Source: a virus. Taken from it: a stretch of DNA of 49,100 bases. The translations under genes and the position numbers were made by a program. The stretch spans positions 1 through 49,100 of the IMG/VR virus record IMGVR_UViG_3300047552_000197; one strand, written 5' to 3'. The notes below the pieces were generated by a model. That model searched no databases. It saw only the letters and a program-made list of their open reading frames with translations, and was not told the DNA's origin. Position 1 is the first letter of the stretch. Every line of letters begins with the position of its first letter. This document shows, piece by piece, positions 31,173 through 39,781 of this stretch.

Positions 31173-32723
31173 TTATCTCTTTCCTTTAACGCTGTATTCT
31201 AATATGTGGGAGTATATAGTATGGGAGTCATCACTTAATGAGGAGCCACTAACTTCAAGAGTAAATGTCTTGCCACTACCTTTACAATTAATACGGATAA
31301 CTTTTAATTCTTCCTCTAATGCCCAAGTGAACTCGTCCCAGTCTGCCTCATCCCAATTAGTACCTAAATCCCCAAGAGTAATGATTTCACTGTATGGTTG
31401 ATTACGGGCTGGTACTTCAAACTCATCTAAGGTAATCTTCATGTTGAAGGTTGTAGCCCCTTCTACCTTTGTAGTCATTCCCCATTTGTATAATACTTTA
31501 CGGGGATCTACTTGATCTTGAGGGAAGGTAAGGGGAGGAGAGGTATATCTATAAGGAAGTGAGTTACCACCAAGGCTATTAGATGTATCGAAGACATACA
31601 CAAGACCGTTGCTAGGGTGTCCAAATACTTGGAGGGTATCCCCATTAGTAAGTACATCACTACCAGCACAATATACAGGGAAGCCTAACGTAGTAGAGAA
31701 TGAGTAAGTAGAGAACTCTGTAGGCTTATAAGTACCAATGAATCCTTTAGCACTAGCATCTGTATCACTAGCTCTATGGTAGAATAATCTATATTGAGAT
31801 TTATCAGGGATAGTTATTGTAGAGTAAGTAACTACAGCAGAAGATAACATCTCTTGTACTTCTGAAGTAATATCCCTAGATACGAGACCTAGTTCTACAT
31901 CCCCTACTCGGGTAGTACCTGCTACTGTTCTAAAGCCATCTCTCGCTAGGTAGATTAAATCCCCACCTACCTCTTGGAGAGTATCTGAATCCTTAATACC
32001 TATATTAGTAGCTACAGGAATAACTATAAAATCTGAGGAAGAGGTACCTTGTAACTTATGTATACTCTTTTTACCGATGATGTATAGTTCATTACGGAAA
32101 GACTTAAGCCCTAATACTGTATCCCCTACTTGTAGTTCTATTGCCCCATCAACTGCATGATAATTTTCATCATCATTAGGAACACTTAAGGTGATAGCTG
32201 ATGGGTTACTACTATAGCCAGATAAAACCAATCTGTTAAGGTGATAAGCTACATAAGAAGGATCATTAGGAGCAGAGACGTGATTGATTGTTGCAGCAGT
32301 ACCATCACTTTGGTATTTGAAAGCATGATTGTTTCCATCTACAATTACTATAGTAGGGATATCTAACTCATAAGTAACTGCTCTTGTCTTAGTAGTAGTA
32401 CCTGTACGAGGGGATACATTGAGAGTAGTCCAAGTAGTACCTGTACCATAATTAATATCTATAGAGGTACTATTAAGTCTTGTAGCTATTACTCCTTCAT
32501 GAAAGGGATGTACTCCTAAGACAGGAGTATCTGTATCTCCTGGTACTTCTGTATCACTATAAGCAGAGTATCCGTCTATTCTTCGGTATCCTCCCCCTAC
32601 TAAACATTCATAATTGATTAATGCTCTAGCACTACCATTAGAAGTTATACCCTGTTGTATAGGAGAAGTAGAAGTATTTAAACCTCCTTCTAGTACAACA
32701 ATACCTTGAGTCCATCTATCCAT
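31173..32723 (-). CDS. Tail tube or stabilisation protein, 516 aa
   Basis: It starts MDRWTQGIVVLEGGLNTSTS, with LINYECLVGGGYRRIDGY soon after, a motif common to podovirus tail-hub proteins (T7 gp12-like and P22 gp10-like functional class). The body is beta-rich. The order after the gp11/gp4-like gene supports a role below the head-tail adaptor. A weak sigma70-like promoter lies just upstream. Confidence 0.78.
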   Translation of the reverse strand: MDRWTQGIVVLEGGLNTSTSPIQQGITSNGSARALINYECLVGGGYRRIDGYSAYSDTEVPGDTDTPVLGVHPFHEGVIATRLNSTSIDINYGTGTTWTTLNVSPRTGTTTKTRAVTYELDIPTIVIVDGNNHAFKYQSDGTAATINHVSAPNDPSYVAYHLNRLVLSGYSSNPSAITLSVPNDDENYHAVDGAIELQVGDTVLGLKSFRNELYIIGKKSIHKLQGTSSSDFIVIPVATNIGIKDSDTLQEVGGDLIYLARDGFRTVAGTTRVGDVELGLVSRDITSEVQEMLSSAVVTYSTITIPDKSQYRLFYHRASDTDASAKGFIGTYKPTEFSTYSFSTTLGFPVYCAGSDVLTNGDTLQVFGHPSNGLVYVFDTSNSLGGNSLPYRYTSPPLTFPQDQVDPRKVLYKWGMTTKVEGATTFNMKITLDEFEVPARNQPYSEIITLGDLGTNWDEADWDEFTWALEEELKVIRINCKGSGKTFTLEVSGSSLSDDSHTIYSHILEYSVKGKR

Positions 32724-32776
32724 ATTATTTTATACCATATCCCTAAGGTAGTATCTTCCTTTTTCAAAGGAGCGTT

Positions 32777-32805
32777 AGCTTAACATATTTTTCATCATTT
32801 GTCAA
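32777..32805 (-). promoter_or_regulatory. Possible sigma70 promoter upstream of the tail hub gene
   Basis: On the minus strand: TTGACA (32805-32800), a 17-nt spacer, then TAAGCT (32782-32777) preceded by TG one base away, an extended -10. The TCTTGACAAA context matches the strong minus-strand promoter at 48852. The -10 is poor, so the site is tentative. Confidence 0.45.
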
Positions 32806-32830
32806 GAGAAAAAATTTATTTAATGATATT

Positions 32831-33514
32831 TCAATAGGCTAAGGTAATTCGAGTAAACTGGGGAATAAGGATACGTCTAACCTTATTTACGTTAGTCTCA
32901 TATCTTTGCTGAGCCATACTTGCTAGCTCCATATTATCCCTGAACATATACGCATAGTGTAGGGCTTTATCCACAATCAATTGAGTATATTCATCTGGGA
33001 TAGTAGTAGTACTTGTAGCTACTGTAAGAGCAGAAGGTATGGAGTAATACTCATAGGAGATAGTGTACACTTGATCTGGGGTAGGAGAGATAAGTATATA
33101 ATTATTCGGCTTACGAACTACGAACTGAGGCTTACTATAGTCTATAGTATCTAAGTCTAAATCTTTACTTAGGTATTTATCTTTGTACACTTGCCAATCT
33201 ACTTGGGGTAACTTAAGGGAAGAGATTGTATCCCCATCCCCTAAGATAATAAATGAAGACCAATTGATAGTAGATACCCCAGCGAGAGGAGTATAATCTC
33301 TCGTACCTATCACAGTATTAAAGGTAGTCTCACTCCAAGCAAAGGGCCATTTAATATCTTCTTCAGTGTATATATCAAATATGGCTTGATTAATACTTTC
33401 CTTCACTTCATTAGCAAAGCCATCAGAAGTATTATCAAAATTAGAAGAGGTCAAAGGAACCTCATTCAAAGCTTGTAATACTCTATTTGTAAGTTGTAAG
33501 TATGTAGTAGTCAT
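32831..33514 (-). CDS. Head-tail adaptor (tail tubular protein A, gp11-like), 227 aa
   Basis: ATG at 33514 is preferred over a GTG five codons upstream. The product begins MTTTYLQLTNRVLQALNEVP and ends with the family-typical segment QLIVDKALHYAYMFRDN...ETNVNKVRRI. This is the podovirus gp11/P22 gp4-type adaptor that closes the portal and starts the tail tube. Position after the capsid genes agrees. Confidence 0.82.
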   Translation of the reverse strand: MTTTYLQLTNRVLQALNEVPLTSSNFDNTSDGFANEVKESINQAIFDIYTEEDIKWPFAWSETTFNTVIGTRDYTPLAGVSTINWSSFIILGDGDTISSLKLPQVDWQVYKDKYLSKDLDLDTIDYSKPQFVVRKPNNYILISPTPDQVYTISYEYYSIPSALTVATSTTTIPDEYTQLIVDKALHYAYMFRDNMELASMAQQRYETNVNKVRRILIPQFTRITLAY

Positions 33515-33561
33515 ATTAGATATAGACACCTTCTATTTCGTATTTTAAAGAGGCACAGAGA

Positions 33562-33577
33562 GGAGGAATAAACCTCC
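33562..33577 (-). terminator. Weak hairpin after the capsid genes (attenuator?)
   Basis: GGAGG and CCTCC form a 5-bp stem around a 6-nt loop in the 119-nt gap between the decoration-like gene and the tail adaptor. No strong U-run follows on the minus strand, so it may be an attenuator or RNA-stability hairpin. The position matches the terminator after gene 10 in T7. Confidence 0.3.
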
Positions 33578-33633
33578 CCCCTATCACCCTACCTAAAAAC
33601 TATTACTAGCCTGTAGGTACCCTTAGAATGAGA

Positions 33634-34074
33634 TTACAACGTAGGGCACGTTGCAGGAGCCAAGTATTTAGCGTTTGTTATTTCAAACACATATTCAACT
33701 ACACCAGTTGCAAGAGCATCTGAAGTAATCTTAGCACTGATGGTAGCAGCAGAGGTATAAGTATACCCAGCAGAACCAGAAGAAGTAATGGTGTGGAGAC
33801 CAGTAGTACCATCTTTGGTAGCTACGAAGCGGTCATCATCTCCTGCATCCCCTAGTTCTACATCGACTGTAGTACCAGCCACAGCAGTGGTAGTATTAAC
33901 TGACAATACTTTAACATGAGTATTAGCAGGTACAGACAAGATGTTCACTAGACCAGTAGTAGTTAGACCAGCAGCCACAGCGGTTGCTACATTAAGCTTG
34001 TACTTAATGACAACAGGCTCACTACCTGCGTAAACGTCAGTGCCGCCTTTTTTAAGAGTTGTTACGTTTGCCAT
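33634..34074 (-). CDS. Probable capsid decoration protein, 146 aa
   Basis: The product starts MANVTTLKKGGTDVYAGSEP and is a compact, beta-rich, Ala/Thr/Val-rich chain with almost no charged helices. It lies directly after the major capsid gene, as decoration or capsid-stabilising proteins often do. A cluster of Asp residues (ELGDAGDDDRF) sits in a probable loop. Role inferred from position and composition. Confidence 0.6.
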   Translation of the reverse strand: MANVTTLKKGGTDVYAGSEPVVIKYKLNVATAVAAGLTTTGLVNILSVPANTHVKVLSVNTTTAVAGTTVDVELGDAGDDDRFVATKDGTTGLHTITSSGSAGYTYTSAATISAKITSDALATGVVEYVFEITNAKYLAPATCPTL

Positions 34075-34111
34075 AATTTAAAATGTCCTTTCTATATATG
34101 CGTATGATTAA

Positions 34112-34999
34112 TTAGATAGAAGTGGTCATTTTAACTAGCTCAGTACCACGAAGAGTTTTGGTACCAAACACATGCAAACCTGCTACACCATAACCAAACT
34201 CATCTGGCAACGGCTTCACTTCAGTCTTAAGGATGGTAGATGCCGTAGCAAAAGCACGAGAAGTACCAGCAAGCAAGGTATTAGCTGGAGCATTGGTAGT
34301 CATGAACAACGTGAAGTTATGCAACTTACGATTCAAGATACCCAAGTCAGCAGTGATAGCAGACTCAGCACCAGACTTGTTAGCATCAGCTAATAGACCA
34401 GTCTCTTTCTGTAGCATCTCTAAGAAGTCAGTACCAATTACAGCCCAACGTCCATCTTGTGGAGCTTTAGCATCATTAAGTACTTTAGACATCTTACCAA
34501 GAGCATCAAGAGGAGTATAGTGACCTGATGTACCAGAGTAATCAATACTTACAGCAGAAGAGCTAATAGCCCAGCTAGAAGCAGCAGCAATAGCAGTAAG
34601 GATAGCAGAGTCATAAGCATTACGAAGTTCATACTTAGCAGAATCAGCAAGAGCTGCTTCGTAGTCTACGTCAGACTGTTGAAGGAAGATATCGTCAAAC
34701 TTATACGCGAAGGTATTAGCCTGGTCAATCACCATTGTGATCTCAGAATCTTCGATATCTTGCCATTCGATCTTTTGACCACGAGTGTAAGAACGAACTG
34801 AAATCTGGGGTTGTTGACGGATATGGATGGTATCGCCCATAGCAGAGATCATACCTTCATACTCATTATTCGTAATAGCATCTACGATAGAGATCTGTTG
34901 GTTGTAAGTAAGTAGGTTTTTAGCAAACAGGTCTGGTGAGAATTTCCCGTTAGGAAAGTTACCATAACCCGCCGCCATTGGAAATGGATTGGTAGTCAT
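34112..34999 (-). CDS. Major capsid protein, 295 aa
   Basis: AAAGGATAATCCAAT precedes ATG at 34999. The product reads as a capsid protein: an N-terminal arm (PFPMAAGYGNFPNGKFSPD), DTIHIRQQPQISVRSYTRGQ, an A-domain helix region and VIGTDFLEMLQKETG followed by the C-terminal AGLHVFGTKTLRGTELVKM. Probably HK97-fold. It lies right after the scaffolding gene. It is expected to be the most abundant virion protein. Confidence 0.88.
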   Translation of the reverse strand: MTTNPFPMAAGYGNFPNGKFSPDLFAKNLLTYNQQISIVDAITNNEYEGMISAMGDTIHIRQQPQISVRSYTRGQKIEWQDIEDSEITMVIDQANTFAYKFDDIFLQQSDVDYEAALADSAKYELRNAYDSAILTAIAAASSWAISSSAVSIDYSGTSGHYTPLDALGKMSKVLNDAKAPQDGRWAVIGTDFLEMLQKETGLLADANKSGAESAITADLGILNRKLHNFTLFMTTNAPANTLLAGTSRAFATASTILKTEVKPLPDEFGYGVAGLHVFGTKTLRGTELVKMTTSI

Positions 35000-35044
35000 A
35001 TTGGATTATCCTTTAATATGGTTTGTATTTATGTATATGAGCGG

Positions 35045-35911
35045 TTAGCCAAATTGATAACGACCTTCACGCTTCGCTAGATTAATTTCCGTTTGATATT
35101 TAGCAAAGTCTTTAGGAGACATCTCACGTACCTCTTTATCACTCCACACTTTCTTTTGAGATTGTGGGGTAAAGGTACTTCCACCTTTCACAATTACAGC
35201 ACTAGCATCTTCAGCAGTCTTACCAGCTTGTTGGGAAGTAGCAACTGGCTTCTTCCATTCTACATCTGACTTAAAGAGATTGATACCTCGAACAATGTCC
35301 TTTGGCTCAGTACTTTCAATCAAAGCTTTAATAGCTGGAGTCTGTTCTGCAAACCAATTAGAGAAGAGAGGACTCTTTCTAATTTCATCTGCATCACTAT
35401 GAGATTGTTTAACCTCATTGAAGATACGAGTATTACGTTCTTGTGTTTCTTTTTGAGTGATTACTTCTTTAAGGGGCTTTACTTCCTTATTAATAATAGT
35501 AGTAATCTTCTCATACAGATCAGGGTTAGATTGTTTCCATTCATCTACTTCATCTTCAGTTTGAGGTAGAGGGATAGACTTATCTCCTGATGTGAGCTTT
35601 GCTTCTAACGCTTTCTTTTCATCTTGTAGCTTATTAATAAACGAACGAGAATCATCATAGCGTTTCTTCCAATCTACAAAGAGCTCTTGGTCTACTGGGT
35701 CAGTAGGAAGAGACCCCTCATTTAATGCCACAGAAACAGGGTCTACAGGGGAGGAAGATACCTCCGCTAGTGGAGTAGCTGCATGGTGGGTTTCACCGCT
35801 CTGAGTGTCCTCTACGGGACGATTTGATCTAGCCTTGTAGCCTTTAGAGCTTTTTAGTCCAGCTAACAGTTGTTCAGAGGGAGATTGGTAGGTAGAGTTA
35901 TCGGTTGACAT
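35045..35911 (-). CDS. Scaffolding protein, 288 aa
   Basis: It is highly charged and mainly helical, with a disordered N-terminus (QSPSEQLLAGLKSSKGYK), a central Lys/Glu coiled-coil (RSFINKLQDEKKALEAKL) and a basic C-terminal helix (MSPKDFAKYQTEINLAKREG) of the type that binds capsid protein. The position immediately upstream of the major capsid gene is diagnostic for podovirus scaffolds. Confidence 0.85.
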   Translation of the reverse strand: MSTDNSTYQSPSEQLLAGLKSSKGYKARSNRPVEDTQSGETHHAATPLAEVSSSPVDPVSVALNEGSLPTDPVDQELFVDWKKRYDDSRSFINKLQDEKKALEAKLTSGDKSIPLPQTEDEVDEWKQSNPDLYEKITTIINKEVKPLKEVITQKETQERNTRIFNEVKQSHSDADEIRKSPLFSNWFAEQTPAIKALIESTEPKDIVRGINLFKSDVEWKKPVATSQQAGKTAEDASAVIVKGGSTFTPQSQKKVWSDKEVREMSPKDFAKYQTEINLAKREGRYQFG

Positions 35912-35980
35912 AGTTATTGTTTCCTAATTTACGGGGGAGTTTAAACTCGTAGCCGTGCATTTTAATATTTGGAAACACCT

Positions 35981-36430
35981 TTACTGGGCAGGTTGCCCCA
36001 TTACACCCATAGGCATTTGGCCTGGAGGTTGGGTAGAAACAGGGGGCTGCTGAGATGCAGGTGGCCCTTCTTGTGGTGGTTGTGATTGCATCATCTTATA
36101 CTTCTCTAGCATAGCTTGCGCCTTGTCTCTAGGGATTGGTATAAGTGCAATCTTAGGATTAGCTATCGACTCAAGATAACTTTCTAGTTCTGTAGAGCCT
36201 GTTACTATTCCTACTACCTTAGCTAACTCTTTACTTAGGTGAGCAGCAAGGAATTCTTTATCATCATCTGGTAGACTATCAAGATGCTCTTCAATAGCGT
36301 TGGTTTGCTCTTCTCCATCTAACCCTTGTTTATCTTCAAACATAGGGCTATCATCATCAGGAGTACCTTCTGTAGGTGCACCTTGAAAAGGTTGACGAAG
36401 AGAAGCTATAGTATTATCTAGTTTATCCAT
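35981..36430 (-). CDS. Hypothetical head-block protein, 149 aa
   Basis: ATG at 36430 overlaps the upstream stop by 8 nt and is preferred over an ATG five codons earlier. The product is acidic (GTPDDDSPMFEDKQGLDGEE), has a helical centre (FLAAHLSKELAKVVGIVTGS) and a Pro/Gln/Met-rich low-complexity tail (QPPVSTQPPGQMPMGVMGQP). Possibly a scaffold-assembly partner by position; no family recognised. Confidence 0.68.
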   Translation of the reverse strand: MDKLDNTIASLRQPFQGAPTEGTPDDDSPMFEDKQGLDGEEQTNAIEEHLDSLPDDDKEFLAAHLSKELAKVVGIVTGSTELESYLESIANPKIALIPIPRDKAQAMLEKYKMMQSQPPQEGPPASQQPPVSTQPPGQMPMGVMGQPAQ

Positions 36431-37586
36431 TGATGTATTTCTCATTATATGATTTTAGAAAGTCAGCCCACTTAGTATTAGACTCTTTCTTTTTTTCAAT
36501 CATTACATCTACTCTAGTAGACTTGATTAAGTCCTGAGCATATGTATCTCCATAATTCTTTTGCCCAAAGGTAGTGATATCATCTAACTCACCGTTGGTT
36601 TTCTTCTCATCTAATTTCTTTTGTAACTCTGGTGGTATATTGTATCTAGAAGAAATATCAGAAGTAATACCATTACTATATCCTTTAAAATCTTTTCCGT
36701 ATTTCTTGTACTCGGGTAACTTCTGTTCTTCTACTCGTTGAGATCTGTCCCATCCCGAAGGCATAACAGCAGTACGGAACCCATCTCTACCCCCCACAAT
36801 GAATAACATATCTTGAGCTTCATCTGGATTTTTAAGAGTAGCTCCATTATCTTGAAGGAACTTAGTAAAGGCTGTAGCTCCCTGTTGAATATTATCCCGA
36901 AGGGAAGCTACTTGAGAATTAAACTTTTTACCAGTAGATGATTCTTGTTTAGCATACCGACTCTCAATAGATCCAGTAGAAAGGTTAATACCCCCTGCTT
37001 GGGTAAAGTCACTAGGTTTATTTGGGCCTAAGAAACTACCTCCTATAGAGCCTAGTATTCCCCCTACAAGGGCACCTGCAACCGTTCCAACTCCAGGTAC
37101 GGTAGACCCTACATAAGCTCCATACATAGCCCCTGATGCCCCTCCTATAGAGCCTCCTGTTGGATTCTCACCTAGCATGGAAGCTATCTTAGCTCCTCCC
37201 CAGTATCCAGCTATCCCTGCTACACCATAAGCAGCTGCACCTGGACCAGTAGAGGCAGCAGCTCCAGCAGTTTCACCTGAAGCTCCTACTCCATTAAGAG
37301 CAGTTAAATCAGTAGCAGTTGAACCCCCTAAAGAAGAACCCCATACAGTAGTACCAGAAGGGGCAATTAACCCAGAAGGAGCAGAATTAGCTAGGACTCC
37401 TTTAATGGCGTTAGTTCCAACCGCCTTAGTTACTGCGCTAGATACTGGGACCATTACAGAGTTTAATTGAGCATTTGATTGTAGGGCAGGAGTTATGGGT
37501 TGAGTACCTACAGGTAGGTAGGTCATAGGTACGAATGGGCTAGTTTGTACTCCTTGGTAGGTACTACCGTATACTTCTCCTACCAT
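36423..37586 (-). CDS. Virion-block protein with glycine-zipper region, 387 aa
   Basis: ATG at 37586 overlaps the previous TGA by one base. The middle (about residues 110-200) is extremely Gly/Ala-rich with regular GxxxG spacing (GGAKIASMLG, GGSIGGASGAMYGAYVG, VAGALVGGILGSIGGSFLG), a glycine zipper seen in membrane-inserting and ejected proteins. The C-terminal third is charged and helical. It could be an ejection protein even though it lies between portal and scaffold. Confidence 0.65.
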   Translation of the reverse strand: MVGEVYGSTYQGVQTSPFVPMTYLPVGTQPITPALQSNAQLNSVMVPVSSAVTKAVGTNAIKGVLANSAPSGLIAPSGTTVWGSSLGGSTATDLTALNGVGASGETAGAAASTGPGAAAYGVAGIAGYWGGAKIASMLGENPTGGSIGGASGAMYGAYVGSTVPGVGTVAGALVGGILGSIGGSFLGPNKPSDFTQAGGINLSTGSIESRYAKQESSTGKKFNSQVASLRDNIQQGATAFTKFLQDNGATLKNPDEAQDMLFIVGGRDGFRTAVMPSGWDRSQRVEEQKLPEYKKYGKDFKGYSNGITSDISSRYNIPPELQKKLDEKKTNGELDDITTFGQKNYGDTYAQDLIKSTRVDVMIEKKKESNTKWADFLKSYNEKYING

Positions 37587-37801
37587 CACATACCCCGTTT
37601 AATTGTATCTTCTACTCGTTGACGTAAGAGCTTAAGCTCATCAAGCAATTGCAGTTTCCCCTGAGCGTTGGCCAACTGCCGATCCGAGGTTGCTCCCGTC
37701 ACCTCCTTGATTGTAGTTTGCATCAGTTCCTCCAGGAGTTCCCCCAGCACTTGGTACTCCTCCTGCTGGAATGTTTTGCGGAGATTGTGGGCTAGAGCCA
37801 T
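37586..37801 (-). CDS. Small helical protein encoded out of frame within the portal gene end, 71 aa
   Basis: ATG at 37801 (Met4 of the longest frame) gives MALAHNLRKTFQQEEYQVLG and a wholly helical, leucine-spaced chain ending RQRVEDTIKRGM. Its first 161 nt overlap the portal gene in another frame, and its TGA overlaps the next ATG. The regular amphipathic pattern with no rare residues argues that it is translated. The corresponding portal C-terminus is low-complexity Gly/Gln/Ser, consistent with that frame bending to accommodate this one. Confidence 0.6.
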   Translation of the reverse strand: MALAHNLRKTFQQEEYQVLGELLEELMQTTIKEVTGATSDRQLANAQGKLQLLDELKLLRQRVEDTIKRGM

Positions 37802-39779
37802 ACTGTACATTTGCTTGTGCCTTTAGTAGTTCTGCTGCAAGTTGAGCTTGAGCTTGGTCATTAATAATATCTGTAGGGTTAAGATCAAGAGAAAGAGCTA
37901 GTTCATGTAACACATTAGCTACATTCAAATGAGGAGCAATAAGAGGGTTAGCACCAATCTGCAATAGAGAAAGCAATCGTTGAGATTGAATCTCCTTCAT
38001 AGCAAGTAAACCAGTACCCTTAGCCACTACCTTTAGATCACCACGTATCTCAGGTACATCTATATTAAACTGCATATTCCAGTTAAACATAGCCTGTCCT
38101 AATGGCTTAAATAATTTTCTATCTAAACTTTTAATACAAGTACGAATAGATAATAGGCCATTATTCATTAGGGCGTTAAGACCAAATGCTGTACGTCCTA
38201 CCCCTCCCGTACCTTGACCATGAAGAATAGAAGGAATGCCAGTAGAAGTATCTGCCCATTGGTTAGCAGCTTGAATGAACATAAGGTGGTCATTAGCTGT
38301 AGATTTAAAACTGATAGGGTAAATAGATTGTCCAGGAGCTCCTCCTTGCTTTCTCCAGATCTTTCCATCATAGATAGAACCATCTTGACCTGGAGCTAAT
38401 TGGGCTTCATTAACCTCTAGCATTAGAGATCCAGCTAGACGTAGGTTATCTTGAGCTGCTCGTGTATGCACGTTAATCATACGTTGAGCATCTTCCATAT
38501 TCTCAGGAATACCTACACCCCATAGGGAGTAGCGTTGCTCTTCGTAGACTGGGAAGTAATATGGGATAGTATCTGGTATAAATGGATTAATACTTTTAAA
38601 GATACATTTCCCTTGAGTCTGCCACATACGAACAGATACTACTTGCTCATCTCCTAGGCTACCTGGGAGTTTATCTACTCCCCATTCTTTAGCATCTTTA
38701 ACAGAGATATTACCCCAGAACTCTAATACTTCGTATCGGGTATCATCACTAGATGGAATACCATCTCGTAGAGTAGTGGTGTAATTAGCATCACTTGTAC
38801 TACCTACTCCTGGAGCTTGCACTACATTATGGATACACTTCTTATCAAAGCCTACTTGGTTAGCTAACCTTAATAGTTGTTCCTTTGTCATCATATGTCG
38901 TTCGATAACAAAGTCTAACTCTTCCTGAGTCTGAGCATAAGGGTCTGGAAAAACATCCCATACAGAAGGATTCTCAATATAAGGACGAAGCTTTTGGACT
39001 GGAGTCATTACTGGCTTATCATCCTCTTCAGGATTGAATCGCCATTGAGGAGTAACTTCACTTAAAGTAAATGGACCTTTAATAACACCTGTACCAAATA
39101 CACACAGCTCCCACATACATCCTTGTAGTTTACTTAGAGCATCAATCTCCAGTAGTTGGTCTTGAATAACTGAGTCCATACGTTCAGCAGCTTCTCTAGC
39201 TGGATGTACTGTAGGTAGGGATGGATCAGGAGATTCTCCTTTAATAGGTTTCCCGTTTTTAAAGAGAGCCTCGTACTTACGACCAAGACCATTAAATAAT
39301 TCTTTGAAGGTAGCACCAGGTTCTAGGTTTCTACCATCTCCTTTGTACCCATAGGCGTTAGCAATATCATCGAAGGTAGAATCTTCTTTACCCTTCCATA
39401 CTGCCTTAGCTACACCTTCTGGTTCAGGAGTCTCCTCTACAGAAATAGGGAGCTTACCATTACTAGCAATAACTTCTAACAGAGAACCATAAGCTGCAAG
39501 AGTCTTAGTCTTCGTAACTTTAATGAAAGCTTCACTAGCTCGTGGGTTAACCTGACGTAGTGCTGTTAGGGATGCTAACTCCTCCGCTGAGTAGTTCCCA
39601 CGGAATTGGTCAAAGGCTTTAATCCAGCGTAATTCAATATTACGTCGATTAGATTGAGCCATCTCAAACTGTCTGCGAATAAAGTTAGCTGCCCCCATTG
39701 ATTGAGAATCAGCATTAACTAACAATGTAGCTCTTGCTAATTGCACATCATCTGATGAAGTAGTATTCTTTTTAGCCAT
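37641..39779 (-). CDS. Portal (head-tail connector) protein, 712 aa
   Basis: It follows TerL by 2 nt. The N-terminus shows FIRRQFEMAQSNRRNIELRW, then conserved portal segments such as LLEIDALSKLQGCMWELCVF, TGVIKGPFTLSEV, RYSLWGVGIPENMEDAQRMI and ADTSTGIPSILHGQG. The C-terminal 60 residues are Gly/Ser/Pro/Gln low complexity and overlap a second ORF. The length is larger than T7 gp8 (536 aa) and close to P22 gp1 (725 aa). It forms the dodecameric gate for packaging. Confidence 0.9.
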   Translation of the reverse strand: MAKKNTTSSDDVQLARATLLVNADSQSMGAANFIRRQFEMAQSNRRNIELRWIKAFDQFRGNYSAEELASLTALRQVNPRASEAFIKVTKTKTLAAYGSLLEVIASNGKLPISVEETPEPEGVAKAVWKGKEDSTFDDIANAYGYKGDGRNLEPGATFKELFNGLGRKYEALFKNGKPIKGESPDPSLPTVHPAREAAERMDSVIQDQLLEIDALSKLQGCMWELCVFGTGVIKGPFTLSEVTPQWRFNPEEDDKPVMTPVQKLRPYIENPSVWDVFPDPYAQTQEELDFVIERHMMTKEQLLRLANQVGFDKKCIHNVVQAPGVGSTSDANYTTTLRDGIPSSDDTRYEVLEFWGNISVKDAKEWGVDKLPGSLGDEQVVSVRMWQTQGKCIFKSINPFIPDTIPYYFPVYEEQRYSLWGVGIPENMEDAQRMINVHTRAAQDNLRLAGSLMLEVNEAQLAPGQDGSIYDGKIWRKQGGAPGQSIYPISFKSTANDHLMFIQAANQWADTSTGIPSILHGQGTGGVGRTAFGLNALMNNGLLSIRTCIKSLDRKLFKPLGQAMFNWNMQFNIDVPEIRGDLKVVAKGTGLLAMKEIQSQRLLSLLQIGANPLIAPHLNVANVLHELALSLDLNPTDIINDQAQAQLAAELLKAQANVQYGSSPQSPQNIPAGGVPSAGGTPGGTDANYNQGGDGSNLGSAVGQRSGETAIA

Positions 39780-39781
39780 TC

